Of a DNA stretch of 64,000 nt, positions 38,801-47,898 are shown one piece after another. The position numbers and the translations under genes are program-made. The notes below the pieces were generated by a model. The model was not told the DNA's origin. It was given only the letters and a program-made list of their open reading frames with translations, and did not search any database. Source of the stretch: Deltaproteobacteria bacterium (lineage in GTDB: Bacteria > Desulfobacterota > DSM-4660 > Desulfatiglandales > Desulfatiglandaceae); contig JAFDIS010000007.1 of assembly GCA_019307945.1 (NCBI GenBank), forward strand, positions 30,176 through 94,175, in the 5' to 3' direction. Position 1 is the stretch's first letter, and the number at the start of each line of letters is the position of its first letter.

Positions 38801-39703
38801 ATGAAGATCGGTATACTCAGCATGAGGGGCCGCGGATATCATCCGAACCGAAGGCTCTTTGAGGCGTCGGCGGCGCTGGGCCACCATGCCTTTCTTGTTG
38901 ACCCCACCCGTTGCATCCCGGAGATCAGGGGCGGCTCGTGCGGCCTACGGTGCGGCGGCAAGGTGCTCCGCCCTGATGTCCTGCTGCCGCGCCTGGGGGC
39001 CACCATAAAAGATTTTTCCGTCACCCTGATCCGCCACGCCGAGGAGTCCGGGATCCGAGTCATAAACGGCCACAGGGCGATCCTCCTGGCGCGAAACAAG
39101 TTTCTGACCTTACAGAGACTGGGGGCCGAAGGCCTCCCTGTGCCCGACACCTGTCTGGTGACCAACAGGAAGAACCTGGCTTTGGCCGTCTCCCGTCTGG
39201 GCGGCTATCCCGTAGTGGTGAAGACCGTGGACAGCAGGCAGGGCATGGGTGTGGCCCTCCTGGATTCTCCCTTGACTGGGGGCTTTATTATACATACTTT
39301 TGAGGAGAAGCGTCGTGGCCTGCTGGTTCAGCGCTATATCCCGCCCGAGGGGCGCGCGGATATTCGGGCCTTCGTGCTGGGGGGCAGGGTGGCGGCCGCA
39401 GTTCAGGTGTCTGCACGGCGGGGGGAGTTTCGCGCAAACGTCCACTTGGGAGGCCGCAGCCGAAAGATCACGTTGCCCGAATCCCTCGAGCGGCTGGCCG
39501 TTTCCGCCGCGCGGGCCCTGGGCCTGGAGATCGCCGGCGTCGATCTGATCGTCGACCCGCTGGGCAGGCCCTGGATCCTTGAAGTGAACTATTCGCCCGG
39601 TTTCAGGGGGCTTGAGGCCTCCACGGGACTGGACATCGCCTCCCACATCATCCGCCACGCGACCCAGGAACGGAAAGGTGTTCCATGGAAATCGCCTTCT
39701 TGA
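38801..39703 (+). CDS. RimK-like ATP-grasp amino-acid ligase
   Basis: The protein has 300 residues from the ATG at 38801, where MKIGILSMRG matches the usual RimK beginning; an in-frame ATG at 38774 would add nine residues. The ATP-grasp fold shows VVVKTVDSRQGMGVAL for nucleotide binding, LLVQRYIPPEGRADIRAFVLGG, and the Mg-binding end ILEVNYSPGFRGLEASTGLDIA. RimK/LysX/CofF-type enzymes add glutamate or another amino acid to a carboxylate through an acyl phosphate. The substrate here is unknown; neighbours show it acts in the cluster pathway, not on ribosomal protein S6. It overlaps the next ligase by 19 bases. Confidence 0.86.
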   Translation: MKIGILSMRGRGYHPNRRLFEASAALGHHAFLVDPTRCIPEIRGGSCGLRCGGKVLRPDVLLPRLGATIKDFSVTLIRHAEESGIRVINGHRAILLARNKFLTLQRLGAEGLPVPDTCLVTNRKNLALAVSRLGGYPVVVKTVDSRQGMGVALLDSPLTGGFIIHTFEEKRRGLLVQRYIPPEGRADIRAFVLGGRVAAAVQVSARRGEFRANVHLGGRSRKITLPESLERLAVSAARALGLEIAGVDLIVDPLGRPWILEVNYSPGFRGLEASTGLDIASHIIRHATQERKGVPWKSPS

Positions 39704-40743
39704 TGGATCGGCTGGAATCCATCAATCCCGACAACGAGACCACGTCCCATCTCATGTATGAATGTAATGAACGGGGACACACGGTCTATTTCCTGGAACC
39801 GCACGATGTCTATATTCGGGGCAATGAAGTGGTGGCCCGGATGCGGAACATCACCGTGGACCGCGGTCTTTCAATGAGGCGGTATTGGCGATCCCTGATC
39901 AGGTGCCTGAAGCGTGACGAACTGATCTTCGAGACGGTCCGGGATCTGGATGCACTGTTCCTGCGCAAGAATCCCCCGCTCGTCTACCAGACCATGGAAT
40001 TTCTGTCCACGGTGTCCGAAGAGGTGTTCATCATCAACAGCACCAGCGGGCAGATTCTGGCCAACAGCAAGTTGTATATCCTGAACTTTCCGGACATCAT
40101 CCCGGAAACCCACGTGTCCAGAGACCCGGCAAGGCTTCGGAAGATCATCGACGACTTCGGCGGGGCCATGGTGGTCAAGCCCTTGCAACGCTACGGGGGC
40201 GAAGGGGTGATCAAGGTGAGCATCAAGGACCAGGAAAACCTCAATTCGCTGGTCAACTACTATGTGCGCGCCTACCGTGCCTACCCGGACAGGGAACCGA
40301 TCATGGTCCAGGAATACCTGGATGTGGTGAAAGAACGGGGCGACGTACGGATCCTGCTGCTCAACGGAGAGATCCTTGGTGCCATGAGGAGGGTTCCCCG
40401 GCGGGGAGATTTCCGTACGAACATCCACGCCGGGGCCAAGGCTTACAAACATGAGGTCACGGACAGGGAGCGGGCCCTTTGTGCGGCCATCAAGGATCGT
40501 TTGGTTCAGGACGGGCTCTATTTTGTGGGGATAGACGTCATCGGCGACAGACTCGTGGAAATCAATTGTGTGAGCCCCGGAGGAATTCCGAGAATCAACC
40601 GGCTGGACCGCGTGAAACTTGAGGCCAGGGTCGTCGATTTCATAGAGGATCAGGTGAAACAGAGAGCGATCCGGCGGCGGGGGGTGCGCGTTCCGGATCT
40701 CGTGGCGGGTCCGCATCTTGAGGCCCGCGCGAAAGGAGTATGA
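39685..40743 (+). CDS. GshB-like (glutathione synthetase family) ATP-grasp ligase
   Basis: The protein has 352 residues, slightly longer than GshB (about 316). The N-terminal substrate domain starts AFLMDRLESINPDNETT, as in prokaryotic GshB. The ATP-grasp part has MVVKPLQRYGGEGVIKV, IMVQEYLDVVKERGDVRILLLNG and FVGIDVIGDRLVEINCVSPGGI. The cluster has no gamma-glutamylcysteine ligase, so classical glutathione synthesis is unlikely; it probably joins glycine or another amine to a peptide-like acid made by the RimK-like enzyme. It overlaps that gene by 19 bases and ends one base before the binding-protein start. Confidence 0.86.
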   Translation: MEIAFLMDRLESINPDNETTSHLMYECNERGHTVYFLEPHDVYIRGNEVVARMRNITVDRGLSMRRYWRSLIRCLKRDELIFETVRDLDALFLRKNPPLVYQTMEFLSTVSEEVFIINSTSGQILANSKLYILNFPDIIPETHVSRDPARLRKIIDDFGGAMVVKPLQRYGGEGVIKVSIKDQENLNSLVNYYVRAYRAYPDREPIMVQEYLDVVKERGDVRILLLNGEILGAMRRVPRRGDFRTNIHAGAKAYKHEVTDRERALCAAIKDRLVQDGLYFVGIDVIGDRLVEINCVSPGGIPRINRLDRVKLEARVVDFIEDQVKQRAIRRRGVRVPDLVAGPHLEARAKGV

Positions 40744-40744
40744 C

Positions 40745-42478
40745 ATGTTCAAGGCTCTGTTGACGGGAAACGGGATGAGGGGGCGACGGCCTCCAATGCT
40801 TTGCGCCCTGCTGGTGACCGGGTGGATCTTGTTTGCGGCCGGTCCCGCGCCCGCCGCCCATTACCTCAAGATCGGGCTCCTGGAAGAACCCAAGACACTC
40901 AACATATGGCTCGCCGGGGACACCTGGTCCCGAAAGGTCCTTTCCCAGATCTATCAGCCCCTGTACCTGCGGGACCCCGAAACGCTCAGGTTCGTCCCCT
41001 GGCTGGCGGCCGAAGCCCCGATCCTGGACCAAAAGGAACTCTGCTACACGGTGAAGCTCAGGCCCGCCAAGTGGTCCGACGGCACGGCCCTCACCTCCCG
41101 GGACGTTGCGTTCACCGCGCGGCTCATCCAGGAGTTCAAGATCCCTCGCTACATCTCGAAATGGCGCTTCGTAAAGAGGATGGAGACGCCCGACAGCAGG
41201 ACGGTAAAGTTCTATCTGTCAAAACCAAAGGCCATTTTTCTCACCAGGACCCTGGCCACGCCCATCGTTCAGGAGAGCCAGTGGCGTTCGGTTGCGGATG
41301 ATGCGGCCAAAGCGGAAAAGCCGCTCAAGAGACTGCTGAAGTATGAGGTGAAGCAGCCGGTGGGCAGCGGGCCTTTCGTGCTCAAGGAGTGGCGACAGGG
41401 GGCCTATCTTTTTCTCCGTAAGAACCCGCACTTTTTCGCGCAAGGAAAGAGCATTGCCGGCATGAAGCTGGGGCCTTTTATCGACGGGCTCATCTTCAAG
41501 ATCTTCGGCACGTCCGATGCCGCCGTTCTGGCCCTGAAAAAGGGCTCGGTGGACATGTTCTGGTGGGGAATTCAGCCGGGCTACCTGGAGGACCTGAGGA
41601 GCAATACCGACATCCGCCTCTTTTCGAGTGAAAAGAGCGCTCTTTACTATATGGGACTCAACCTACGCAGACCACCTTTCAACGATTTGCACCTGCGGCG
41701 TGCGGTGGCCACCCTGATAGACAAGAATTTCATTATTTCCCGGATCCTGCAGGGATACGGGGCCAAGATGCACTCCATGGTGCCGCCCGGAAACCGTTTT
41801 TACTACTGTGATGAGGTGCGGCGTTACGGCGATGGGCTGGACAGGACCGCCCGCGTGAGGCGCGCTTATGAGATCCTGAAACAGGCCGGCTACAGGTGGG
41901 AGACTCCTCCCGTGGACGAGGCGGGCCGGGTGGTGGAGCCGTCGTGGCTCCTCGCCCCGGACGGCCGGCCCGTGCCCAAGTTCAGCATCCTGACCCCGCC
42001 GGCCGATTATGATCCCAATCGCGCCATGTGCGGCATGATCATCCAGGAATGGCTTAGGGCCCTGGGGATGCCCGCCTCGGCCAAGCCCATGGCGTTCGGA
42101 TCCCTTATCCAGCAGGTAAAGGTGCGCCGGGACTTCGACGCCTTCATCCTTGCCTACGGCAACCTGTCCCTGGATCCGGACTACCTGCGGAGCTTTTTTC
42201 ATTCGCGAAACGACAGGGTGAGGGGCCGCAATACAAGCGGCTACCACAACCCCGAGTTCGACCGCGTGGCAGATGCGGCTTCCAGCCAGATGGACCGGGA
42301 CAAGCGCCGGGCGCTCGTTTGTGATCTGCAGAAGATGCTCAACAGGGACCTGCCCTGGATCCCTCTTTACAACCCCAATCTCATCGAAGCCGTGCGAAGG
42401 GGAAAGGTGAAAGGGTGGGTCCAGATGCTGGGGGGGATCGGGAACTTGTGGTCTTTTTGTCGGCTCAAGCCCCTTTAA
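40745..42478 (+). CDS. ABC transporter substrate-binding protein, family 5 (peptide/nickel/opine type)
   Basis: This is a periplasmic binding protein of 577 residues. The ATG at 40745 has AAAGGAG eight bases upstream; the protein then shows a signal peptide (hydrophobic core about 16-34, cleavage near PAPAA). The SBP_bac_5 hallmarks are YTVKLRPAKWSDGTALTSRDVAFT and a later GPFVLKEWRQGAYLFLRKNP, with PVGSGPF the family signature. Family ligands include oligopeptides, nickel chelates, opine metallophores and glutathione. Being embedded between the ligase genes, it is expected to recognise the cluster product or a precursor. A nickel or metallophore role is possible in this Ni-requiring organism but is not shown by sequence. 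Confidence 0.88.
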   Translation: MFKALLTGNGMRGRRPPMLCALLVTGWILFAAGPAPAAHYLKIGLLEEPKTLNIWLAGDTWSRKVLSQIYQPLYLRDPETLRFVPWLAAEAPILDQKELCYTVKLRPAKWSDGTALTSRDVAFTARLIQEFKIPRYISKWRFVKRMETPDSRTVKFYLSKPKAIFLTRTLATPIVQESQWRSVADDAAKAEKPLKRLLKYEVKQPVGSGPFVLKEWRQGAYLFLRKNPHFFAQGKSIAGMKLGPFIDGLIFKIFGTSDAAVLALKKGSVDMFWWGIQPGYLEDLRSNTDIRLFSSEKSALYYMGLNLRRPPFNDLHLRRAVATLIDKNFIISRILQGYGAKMHSMVPPGNRFYYCDEVRRYGDGLDRTARVRRAYEILKQAGYRWETPPVDEAGRVVEPSWLLAPDGRPVPKFSILTPPADYDPNRAMCGMIIQEWLRALGMPASAKPMAFGSLIQQVKVRRDFDAFILAYGNLSLDPDYLRSFFHSRNDRVRGRNTSGYHNPEFDRVADAASSQMDRDKRRALVCDLQKMLNRDLPWIPLYNPNLIEAVRRGKVKGWVQMLGGIGNLWSFCRLKPL

Positions 42479-42508
42479 GGCCGGACAGTGGGTAAAGGTG
42501 GGTCTCCC

Positions 42509-43486
42509 ATGGAACCGAGGCGCTTCATCTTTCGAAGGTTGATCCAGATCTTTGTCATTTTTTTCGTGATTCTAACGGTCCTGTTTCTTCTGTTCCGGCT
42601 GGCCCCGGGCGATCCGATCTCCCGGATGATCGATCCGGACATGACCACCGAGGATGCCGAGAGGCTCAGGGAACAGTTGGGCCTGGACGAACCCCTTTGG
42701 GTGCAATACGTCTACTATGTGCGCAATTTTTTCACGGGAGAGTTCGGCACGTCTTTCCACTACGGCCAACCGGTGGTCAAGATCATCTGGGATCGGCTAC
42801 CCAACACGGTCCTACTCTTTACCTCTTCCATCATTCTTTCCGCCTTCGTGGGCGTATTTCTGGGGAAGATCGCTTCCTGGCACAAAGGCGGCAAGATAGA
42901 TTCGGTGCTGACCATCGGCGCGCTGGTGACCCACACGGTCTTTCTGCCGTGGCTGGCCTTGATCCTCATCTGGGTCTTTGCTTACAAGCTGGCGTGGTTC
43001 CCCATCACGGGCATGGTCTCCGAGGAGGTCTGGCTCGACCCGGAGGCGGGAATCGTTGCAAAGGCCCTGGACGTCTTCCACCACATGGCCCTGCCCCTGT
43101 GCACCCTGTTTTTAATCCATTTCGGGGCCTATCTTCTCATCATGAGAAGCAGCATGCTTGAAACCCTCAAGGAGGACTACATCCTGACGGCCCGGGCAAA
43201 GGGCCTGGAGGAGAGGGTGATCCGCAACCGCCACGCCGCCCCCAACGCGGCGCTTCCCGTGGTCACGAGCATAGGTCTGAGCCTGGCCTTTTCCATCAAC
43301 GGGGGGGCCCTGACCGAAACGGTCTTCACGTGGCCGGGGATCGGTAGGGAGCTGGTTTTTTCGGTGAGTCACAACGACTATCCCCTGGCCCAGGCTTCCT
43401 TTCTGCTCATCGCCATCGTGGTGCTGCTGTCCAATCTCGTGGTGGATGTGCTCTACGCGTATCTTGATCCCCGCATCCGGTATTGA
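42509..43486 (+). CDS. Opp/Dpp-type ABC transporter permease (OppB-like)
   Basis: This permease has 325 residues from the ATG at 42509; a GTG at 42488 is an alternative. The N-terminal TM (FIFRRLIQIFVIFFVILTVLFL, read in two parts) precedes the conserved RLAPGDP segment and LREQLGLDEPLWVQYVYY typical of OppB/DppB/NikB. The EAA loop is around MLETLKEDYILTARAKGL, for ATPase contact. It is the first of two permeases and shows about six TM segments. It lies 30 bases after the binding-protein stop. Confidence 0.9.
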   Translation: MEPRRFIFRRLIQIFVIFFVILTVLFLLFRLAPGDPISRMIDPDMTTEDAERLREQLGLDEPLWVQYVYYVRNFFTGEFGTSFHYGQPVVKIIWDRLPNTVLLFTSSIILSAFVGVFLGKIASWHKGGKIDSVLTIGALVTHTVFLPWLALILIWVFAYKLAWFPITGMVSEEVWLDPEAGIVAKALDVFHHMALPLCTLFLIHFGAYLLIMRSSMLETLKEDYILTARAKGLEERVIRNRHAAPNAALPVVTSIGLSLAFSINGGALTETVFTWPGIGRELVFSVSHNDYPLAQASFLLIAIVVLLSNLVVDVLYAYLDPRIRY

Positions 43487-43529
43487 ATGCATTGAAAGTG
43501 AGGTTTTGACGCGGCACGGCGATTCGATC

Positions 43530-44450
43530 ATGGAAAGAGACGGACACAAGAACAAGACAAGATCCCCGCAGCTGGAGCGATTTCTGGAGGGCTGGTCCAT
43601 CTTTGTCCAAAACCCCCTGGGAAAGATCGGTTTGACGCTCCTTGTCTGTTTCGGGCTGATGGCCGCCTGCAGCTTCATCCCCCCCCTCCTGGATCCCATG
43701 TATGATCCCATGACCGGAGTGGATCCCCTCATCACCCGCTCGGTGGGGCCTTCGAGCGCCCACTGGCTGGGCACGGACTTCATGGGCCGGGACATCCTGA
43801 GCCAGCTCCTGGCCGGTGCGCGCGTGGCCTTTATGGTGGGGGTTTCGGCCGCGGTCATGAGTATCCTTCTGGGGTGCGCCATCGGTATGTTTGCGGGTTA
43901 CATGGGCCGTGTGGTGGACACGTTGCTGATGCGTACGGCCGACATGATCATGGTCATGCCCACCCTGCTGGTGGTCTTGATCCTTTCCTCTCTTTTCGGG
44001 CAGCTCAACATCTGGACCATCGTGTTGATCATCGCCCTGTTTCGCTGGCCGGGCGTGTCGCGGGTCATCAGGGCGCAGACCCTTTCTCTCAAGCAGAGGC
44101 CGTTCATCGAGGCGGCAAAAGTGGCAGGCGCCTCTCACATGCGCATCATCTTCATGCATATCATGCCGAACGTGCTTCCCCTGGCGTTCCTGTACATGAC
44201 CTTTCGAGTCACCTCGGCCATCATCATTGAGGCGGCCCTCGCCTTTCTCGGTTTCGGGGATCCGGGAACCGTGAGCTGGGGCATGATGCTCCAGTGGGTG
44301 TGGAAGACGGGGCACATGTTCAGGGCCCCTTACTGGCTCCTCCCGCCGGGGCTGTGCATCTCCCTGATCACCCTTTCCTTCTACATGCTGGGAAGGGCCA
44401 TGGACGAGGTACTGGACCCGCGTTTGAGAAAGGAGGCAGAGGCCGAATAG
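43530..44450 (+). CDS. Opp/Dpp-type ABC transporter permease (OppC-like)
   Basis: The second permease has 306 residues from the ATG at 43530; frame upstream to 43446 overlaps oppB and lacks a family-like N-terminus. Conserved OppC elements are WLGTDFMGRDILSQLLAGARVAF, the AGYMGRVVDTLLMRTADMIM segment and the EAA loop PFIEAAKVAGASHMRIIF, each read in parts. About six TM segments are predicted. It forms the heteromeric channel with the preceding permease. Confidence 0.9.
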   Translation: MERDGHKNKTRSPQLERFLEGWSIFVQNPLGKIGLTLLVCFGLMAACSFIPPLLDPMYDPMTGVDPLITRSVGPSSAHWLGTDFMGRDILSQLLAGARVAFMVGVSAAVMSILLGCAIGMFAGYMGRVVDTLLMRTADMIMVMPTLLVVLILSSLFGQLNIWTIVLIIALFRWPGVSRVIRAQTLSLKQRPFIEAAKVAGASHMRIIFMHIMPNVLPLAFLYMTFRVTSAIIIEAALAFLGFGDPGTVSWGMMLQWVWKTGHMFRAPYWLLPPGLCISLITLSFYMLGRAMDEVLDPRLRKEAEAE

Positions 44451-44451
44451 C

Positions 44452-45408
44452 ATGGCGCTGCTTGAGGTGGACAACCTGAGCATAGGGTACCAGACCCGCA
44501 ACGGCACCTTCCAGGCTGTGGATGGGGTCTCCTTTTCCCTGGAGTCCGGGCGGTCCCTGGGCTTCGTGGGAGAGTCCGGATGTGGAAAGACCACTCTGGG
44601 GCTGGCCTTGATGGGGCTCCTGCCGCCCAACGGCCGGATCCGGCAGGGGTCCATCCGCTTTGAAGGCGAGGAGCTTGTGGGATTGCCCGAGGACCGTATG
44701 CGGACCATCCGGTGGCGGAAGATCGCCATGGTTTTCCAGGCGGCGATGAACGCCCTGAACCCGGTGCACCGGGTGGCCGATCAGGTAGCAGAAGCCATCT
44801 TTACGCACGAGCCGGCGTTGTCCCGGGAGGAAGTCAATACCCGCGTCGAAGGCCTTTTTCAGCTCGTCGGCGTGCCCAAGGACCGGATGCGGGACTATCC
44901 GCACCAGTACAGCGGCGGCATGAAACAGCGTGCCGTGATCGCCATGGCCCTGGCGTGTCGCCCCCGGCTCATCATTGCGGATGAGCCTACCACGGCCCTG
45001 GACGTCATTGTGCAGGACCAGATCCTCGAGGAGACCAAGAACCTGCAACAGCAGTTCGGTATCAGCATCATCTTCATTTCCCACGACATATCCATCGTGG
45101 CCGACGTGTGCCACGACATAGGAATCATGTACGCCGGCCAGATCGTGGAGTATGGGGCCAGAGAGGAGGTCTTCGAAACCCCAGTTCATCCTTACACCCG
45201 CGCACTGCTGGCGTCCTATCCCACCCTGAACGGCACCATCTCCCGGCTCAAGCCCATTCCCGGCGAAACCCCCAACCTGATTTCTCCCCCCCCGGGCTGC
45301 CGGTTCTGTGATCGCTGCCCCGGGGCGGGAAAGACGTGCGTGACGGCCAGACCCAGCTGGGTGGAGATTTCACCCAGGCATAAGGCCTTGTGCCACAGTT
45401 GCTCGTGA
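44452..45408 (+). CDS. Opp/Dpp-type ABC transporter ATPase (OppD-like)
   Basis: The protein has 318 residues. Walker A is GESGCGKTT (about 42-50), signature YSGGMKQR, Walker B LIIADEPT with TTALDV, and the H-loop FISHD. The C-terminal oligopeptide-transporter extension carries CRFCDRCPGAGKTC, a cysteine pattern that in this family can hold an Fe-S cluster. It starts one base after the oppC stop. Confidence 0.91.
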   Translation: MALLEVDNLSIGYQTRNGTFQAVDGVSFSLESGRSLGFVGESGCGKTTLGLALMGLLPPNGRIRQGSIRFEGEELVGLPEDRMRTIRWRKIAMVFQAAMNALNPVHRVADQVAEAIFTHEPALSREEVNTRVEGLFQLVGVPKDRMRDYPHQYSGGMKQRAVIAMALACRPRLIIADEPTTALDVIVQDQILEETKNLQQQFGISIIFISHDISIVADVCHDIGIMYAGQIVEYGAREEVFETPVHPYTRALLASYPTLNGTISRLKPIPGETPNLISPPPGCRFCDRCPGAGKTCVTARPSWVEISPRHKALCHSCS

Positions 45409-45425
45409 AAGGGGCCCCAGGCGAG

Positions 45426-46460
45426 ATGAAACCAACGACCGATCTGATCCTTCGCCTCGAAAAAGTCACCAAGACTTATCGCACGAAAGGCGGCCGATTC
45501 GGCCAGGCCGGCAGTCGGGTCGTGGCACTCAATCGGATTTCACTGGACGTGAGGCGGGGTGAGATCTTCGGACTGGTTGGGGAGAGTGGAAGCGGGAAGA
45601 CCACGGCCGGGCGACTGGTTGTGAGGCTGGAGGAGGCTGACGCGGGAGAAATTTTCGTGGCAGGGACCCGGGTCCCTGAACTGAAGGGTCGCAGGCTGAA
45701 GCAATTCAGGCGCAAAGTCCAGATGGTCTTCCAGGACCCCTACCAGTCCCTGAACCCCCAGCGTTCCATCTTTGACACTGTTTCAGAACCGTTGGTGATT
45801 CACCGTATGGGCAACGGGGCCCAGAGACGGGAGGCCGTGGCTCAGGCCTTGAAATCCGTGGGGCTTTCCCCTCCGGAGGACTTTTTTCTCCGCTATCCGC
45901 ACCAGTTGAGCGGAGGCCAGCGGCAGCGGGTGGCCATGGCGCGGGCCATGGTCCTGGGCCCTGAATTCGTGGTGGCCGACGAACCCACCTCCATGCTCGA
46001 CGCCTCCATCTCGGCTCAAATCTTCAATATCCTTCTCCACATGCGGGATAAACTGGGCGTAACGCTCCTCTTCATCACTCACAGCCTGGCAGCGGCGCGC
46101 TATCTTTGTGACCGTATAGCAGTGATCTACCGGGGAAATCTCATGGAAGTGGGAGAGGCCGGGGAAGTCATTGAGCGGCCCCGGCACCCCTATACTCAGG
46201 CCCTGCTGGATGCCCTGCCCAGATTCGGGCAATGCGGTGCTGTGCGCCGCTACAATACGCTCCTCGGGGCCGAACGCCCGGCCTCCCAGGGGGTGGGCTG
46301 TGCCTTTTACTCCCGATGCGGAGTGGCCCAGCGTTTGCTCTGTAGCACCCAGGCCCCTTCCTTGAGGGAGCTGGCGCCGGGGCACCGGGTGGCCTGCCAT
46401 TACGCGGAGGGCCCCGAGGCCGGAACGGCGACGACGGAGGCATGCTTTTACGCAACATAG
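45426..46460 (+). CDS. Opp/Dpp-type ABC transporter ATPase (OppF-like)
   Basis: The partner ATPase has 344 residues from the ATG at 45426; a GTG at 45390 would overlap oppD. Walker A is GESGSGKTT, signature LSGGQRQR, Walker B FVVADEPTSMLD, H-loop FITHS. The C-terminal extension has CAFYSRCGVAQRLLC, the usual Opp cysteine region. Its end overlaps the third ATP-grasp gene by 19 bases, so transport and synthesis genes are translationally linked. Confidence 0.91.
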   Translation: MKPTTDLILRLEKVTKTYRTKGGRFGQAGSRVVALNRISLDVRRGEIFGLVGESGSGKTTAGRLVVRLEEADAGEIFVAGTRVPELKGRRLKQFRRKVQMVFQDPYQSLNPQRSIFDTVSEPLVIHRMGNGAQRREAVAQALKSVGLSPPEDFFLRYPHQLSGGQRQRVAMARAMVLGPEFVVADEPTSMLDASISAQIFNILLHMRDKLGVTLLFITHSLAAARYLCDRIAVIYRGNLMEVGEAGEVIERPRHPYTQALLDALPRFGQCGAVRRYNTLLGAERPASQGVGCAFYSRCGVAQRLLCSTQAPSLRELAPGHRVACHYAEGPEAGTATTEACFYAT

Positions 46461-47887
46461 AGGATGCAAGGGCCCTTCTGGGGTCCTTGCCCGGGACCCT
46501 CGTGGGAGTGGGAGTGACCGCTTTCGGAAGGGTGGTCCCCTCCCGCCTGGTAGATGACTACCGGGCCCTGGTACTGAGGCGGACGGCCGATCTGTCGATC
46601 CTGCGCCGATGTATGGAGGTGTTCTGCCTCGAGGAGGAAGCGGGCTCCCTGCTGGGGCTGGACGGGCTCAACTCCTATTCCTTGCTGGCCCACTCGAGGA
46701 CCAGGTCATACCTGAAGGGACTGCCGGATCCCAAGATTCTTTTCCTTTATCAGAGTTATCCCGAACTGGAGGAACTGGCCCGAGAGGAAGGATGGCTCCT
46801 GATCGGCAACCGAGCGAGTTTGCGCCTTCGCTTGAGTTCTCGAGCCTTTTTTGACAATTTGGTCCTGGAAGAGGGATTGCCCGGACTCCGGGGAGGAATC
46901 TATCCCTTCTCCAGTCTGGTCCAACAGGGGTACGGGCACTGGGCCAATTATCTGGGAGAGAAGTTTGTCCTCCAGTTGCCCGAGGTGCGGCAGGGGGGAG
47001 GGCGAGGGACCTTTTTCATCCGGAGCGAGGCCGACTACAGGAAGGTCACGGAAAGGCTCCGCGACGGGACCTGGAGGGGGACCACCCTGGAAACGATCTC
47101 CCTTCATGAATACCGCGAGGGCGTCTCCGTGAGCCTCGTGGCCTGTGTCACGCACTCCGGCGTGCTGGTCTCGGGGCTCCAGCGGCAGATGGTGGATCTT
47201 CCGCTACCTGGAAGCGTCTGGGAAAACGGTATCTTCTGCGGCCATTCCTGGGGGGAGATCGAGTGGGCCCCTGATCTTCAGGCCGAGGCCGAAAGGCAGG
47301 CCGTCCTGATCGGTCGGAGGTTCGGCCGGGAAGGCTACCGGGGAATCCTTGGGATCGATTTCCTGCTGGACCACGAAACGGGCAGGCTTTACCCGTTGGA
47401 AGTCAACCCGCGCCTGACAGGGGCGCTTCCCATGCTTTCCCTGATGCACCTGTCGCGGGGGGTGGTGCCCCTCGAAGTGCCCCATCTCCTCGAATTCCTG
47501 GGGATTCCTTACGAAGTGGAGGAAGGCCTTGCCCGCGAGCGTTACCTCGAACCCTTGAAAGGGGGACACTTGCTGCTCTTCCGTGGGAGCGAGGAAGAGG
47601 GCTTCAGGGAACAGCCCCTGAGGGCGGGTCTCTACGAGCGCGATTTCCGATCAGAGGGCTTTCGGTGGGAGAAGGAGGCCATGCAATTCGGAGGTGCGGC
47701 GCCGCACCGGCAGTTCATCGTAATCGACGGGCCGCCTGTCGGGGAGACCGCGCCGGCGGGATCTGAAGATCCTCTGTTCAGGCTGTGCCGTATTCTCTTC
47801 CCGGTGCCTCCCGTGGGCCCCGATGGGAGCCTGATCCGGGAGGCCGAGGCTGCGGCCCGATGGGTACGTGCAGGAATCATCCGATAA
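46442..47887 (+). CDS. ATP-grasp-domain protein, unassigned carboxylate-amine ligase
   Basis: The protein has 481 residues. The N-terminal 130 residues form a Rossmann-like pre-ATP-grasp domain containing DPKILFLYQSYPELEELAREEG. The nucleotide-binding part includes KFVLQLPEVRQGGGRGTFFI and a central ETISLHEYREGVSVSLVACV, and the Mg site is GIDFLLDHETGRLYPLEVNPRLTGALP, read in parts. It differs from RimK and GshB and looks closer to the PurK/BacD/carbamoyl-phosphate-like branch. The C-terminal 100 residues are not recognised. It is probably a third bond-forming step of the pathway. Confidence 0.8.
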   Translation: MLLRNIEDARALLGSLPGTLVGVGVTAFGRVVPSRLVDDYRALVLRRTADLSILRRCMEVFCLEEEAGSLLGLDGLNSYSLLAHSRTRSYLKGLPDPKILFLYQSYPELEELAREEGWLLIGNRASLRLRLSSRAFFDNLVLEEGLPGLRGGIYPFSSLVQQGYGHWANYLGEKFVLQLPEVRQGGGRGTFFIRSEADYRKVTERLRDGTWRGTTLETISLHEYREGVSVSLVACVTHSGVLVSGLQRQMVDLPLPGSVWENGIFCGHSWGEIEWAPDLQAEAERQAVLIGRRFGREGYRGILGIDFLLDHETGRLYPLEVNPRLTGALPMLSLMHLSRGVVPLEVPHLLEFLGIPYEVEEGLARERYLEPLKGGHLLLFRGSEEEGFREQPLRAGLYERDFRSEGFRWEKEAMQFGGAAPHRQFIVIDGPPVGETAPAGSEDPLFRLCRILFPVPPVGPDGSLIREAEAAARWVRAGIIR

Positions 47888-47898
47888 GCTGGGAAACA

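Noticed and set aside
44452..45408. Nickel importer NikD as a specific name for the OppD-like ATPase
   Set aside because: ATPase sequences of Opp, Dpp and Nik systems are too alike, and nothing visible in the binding protein proves nickel as the ligand.
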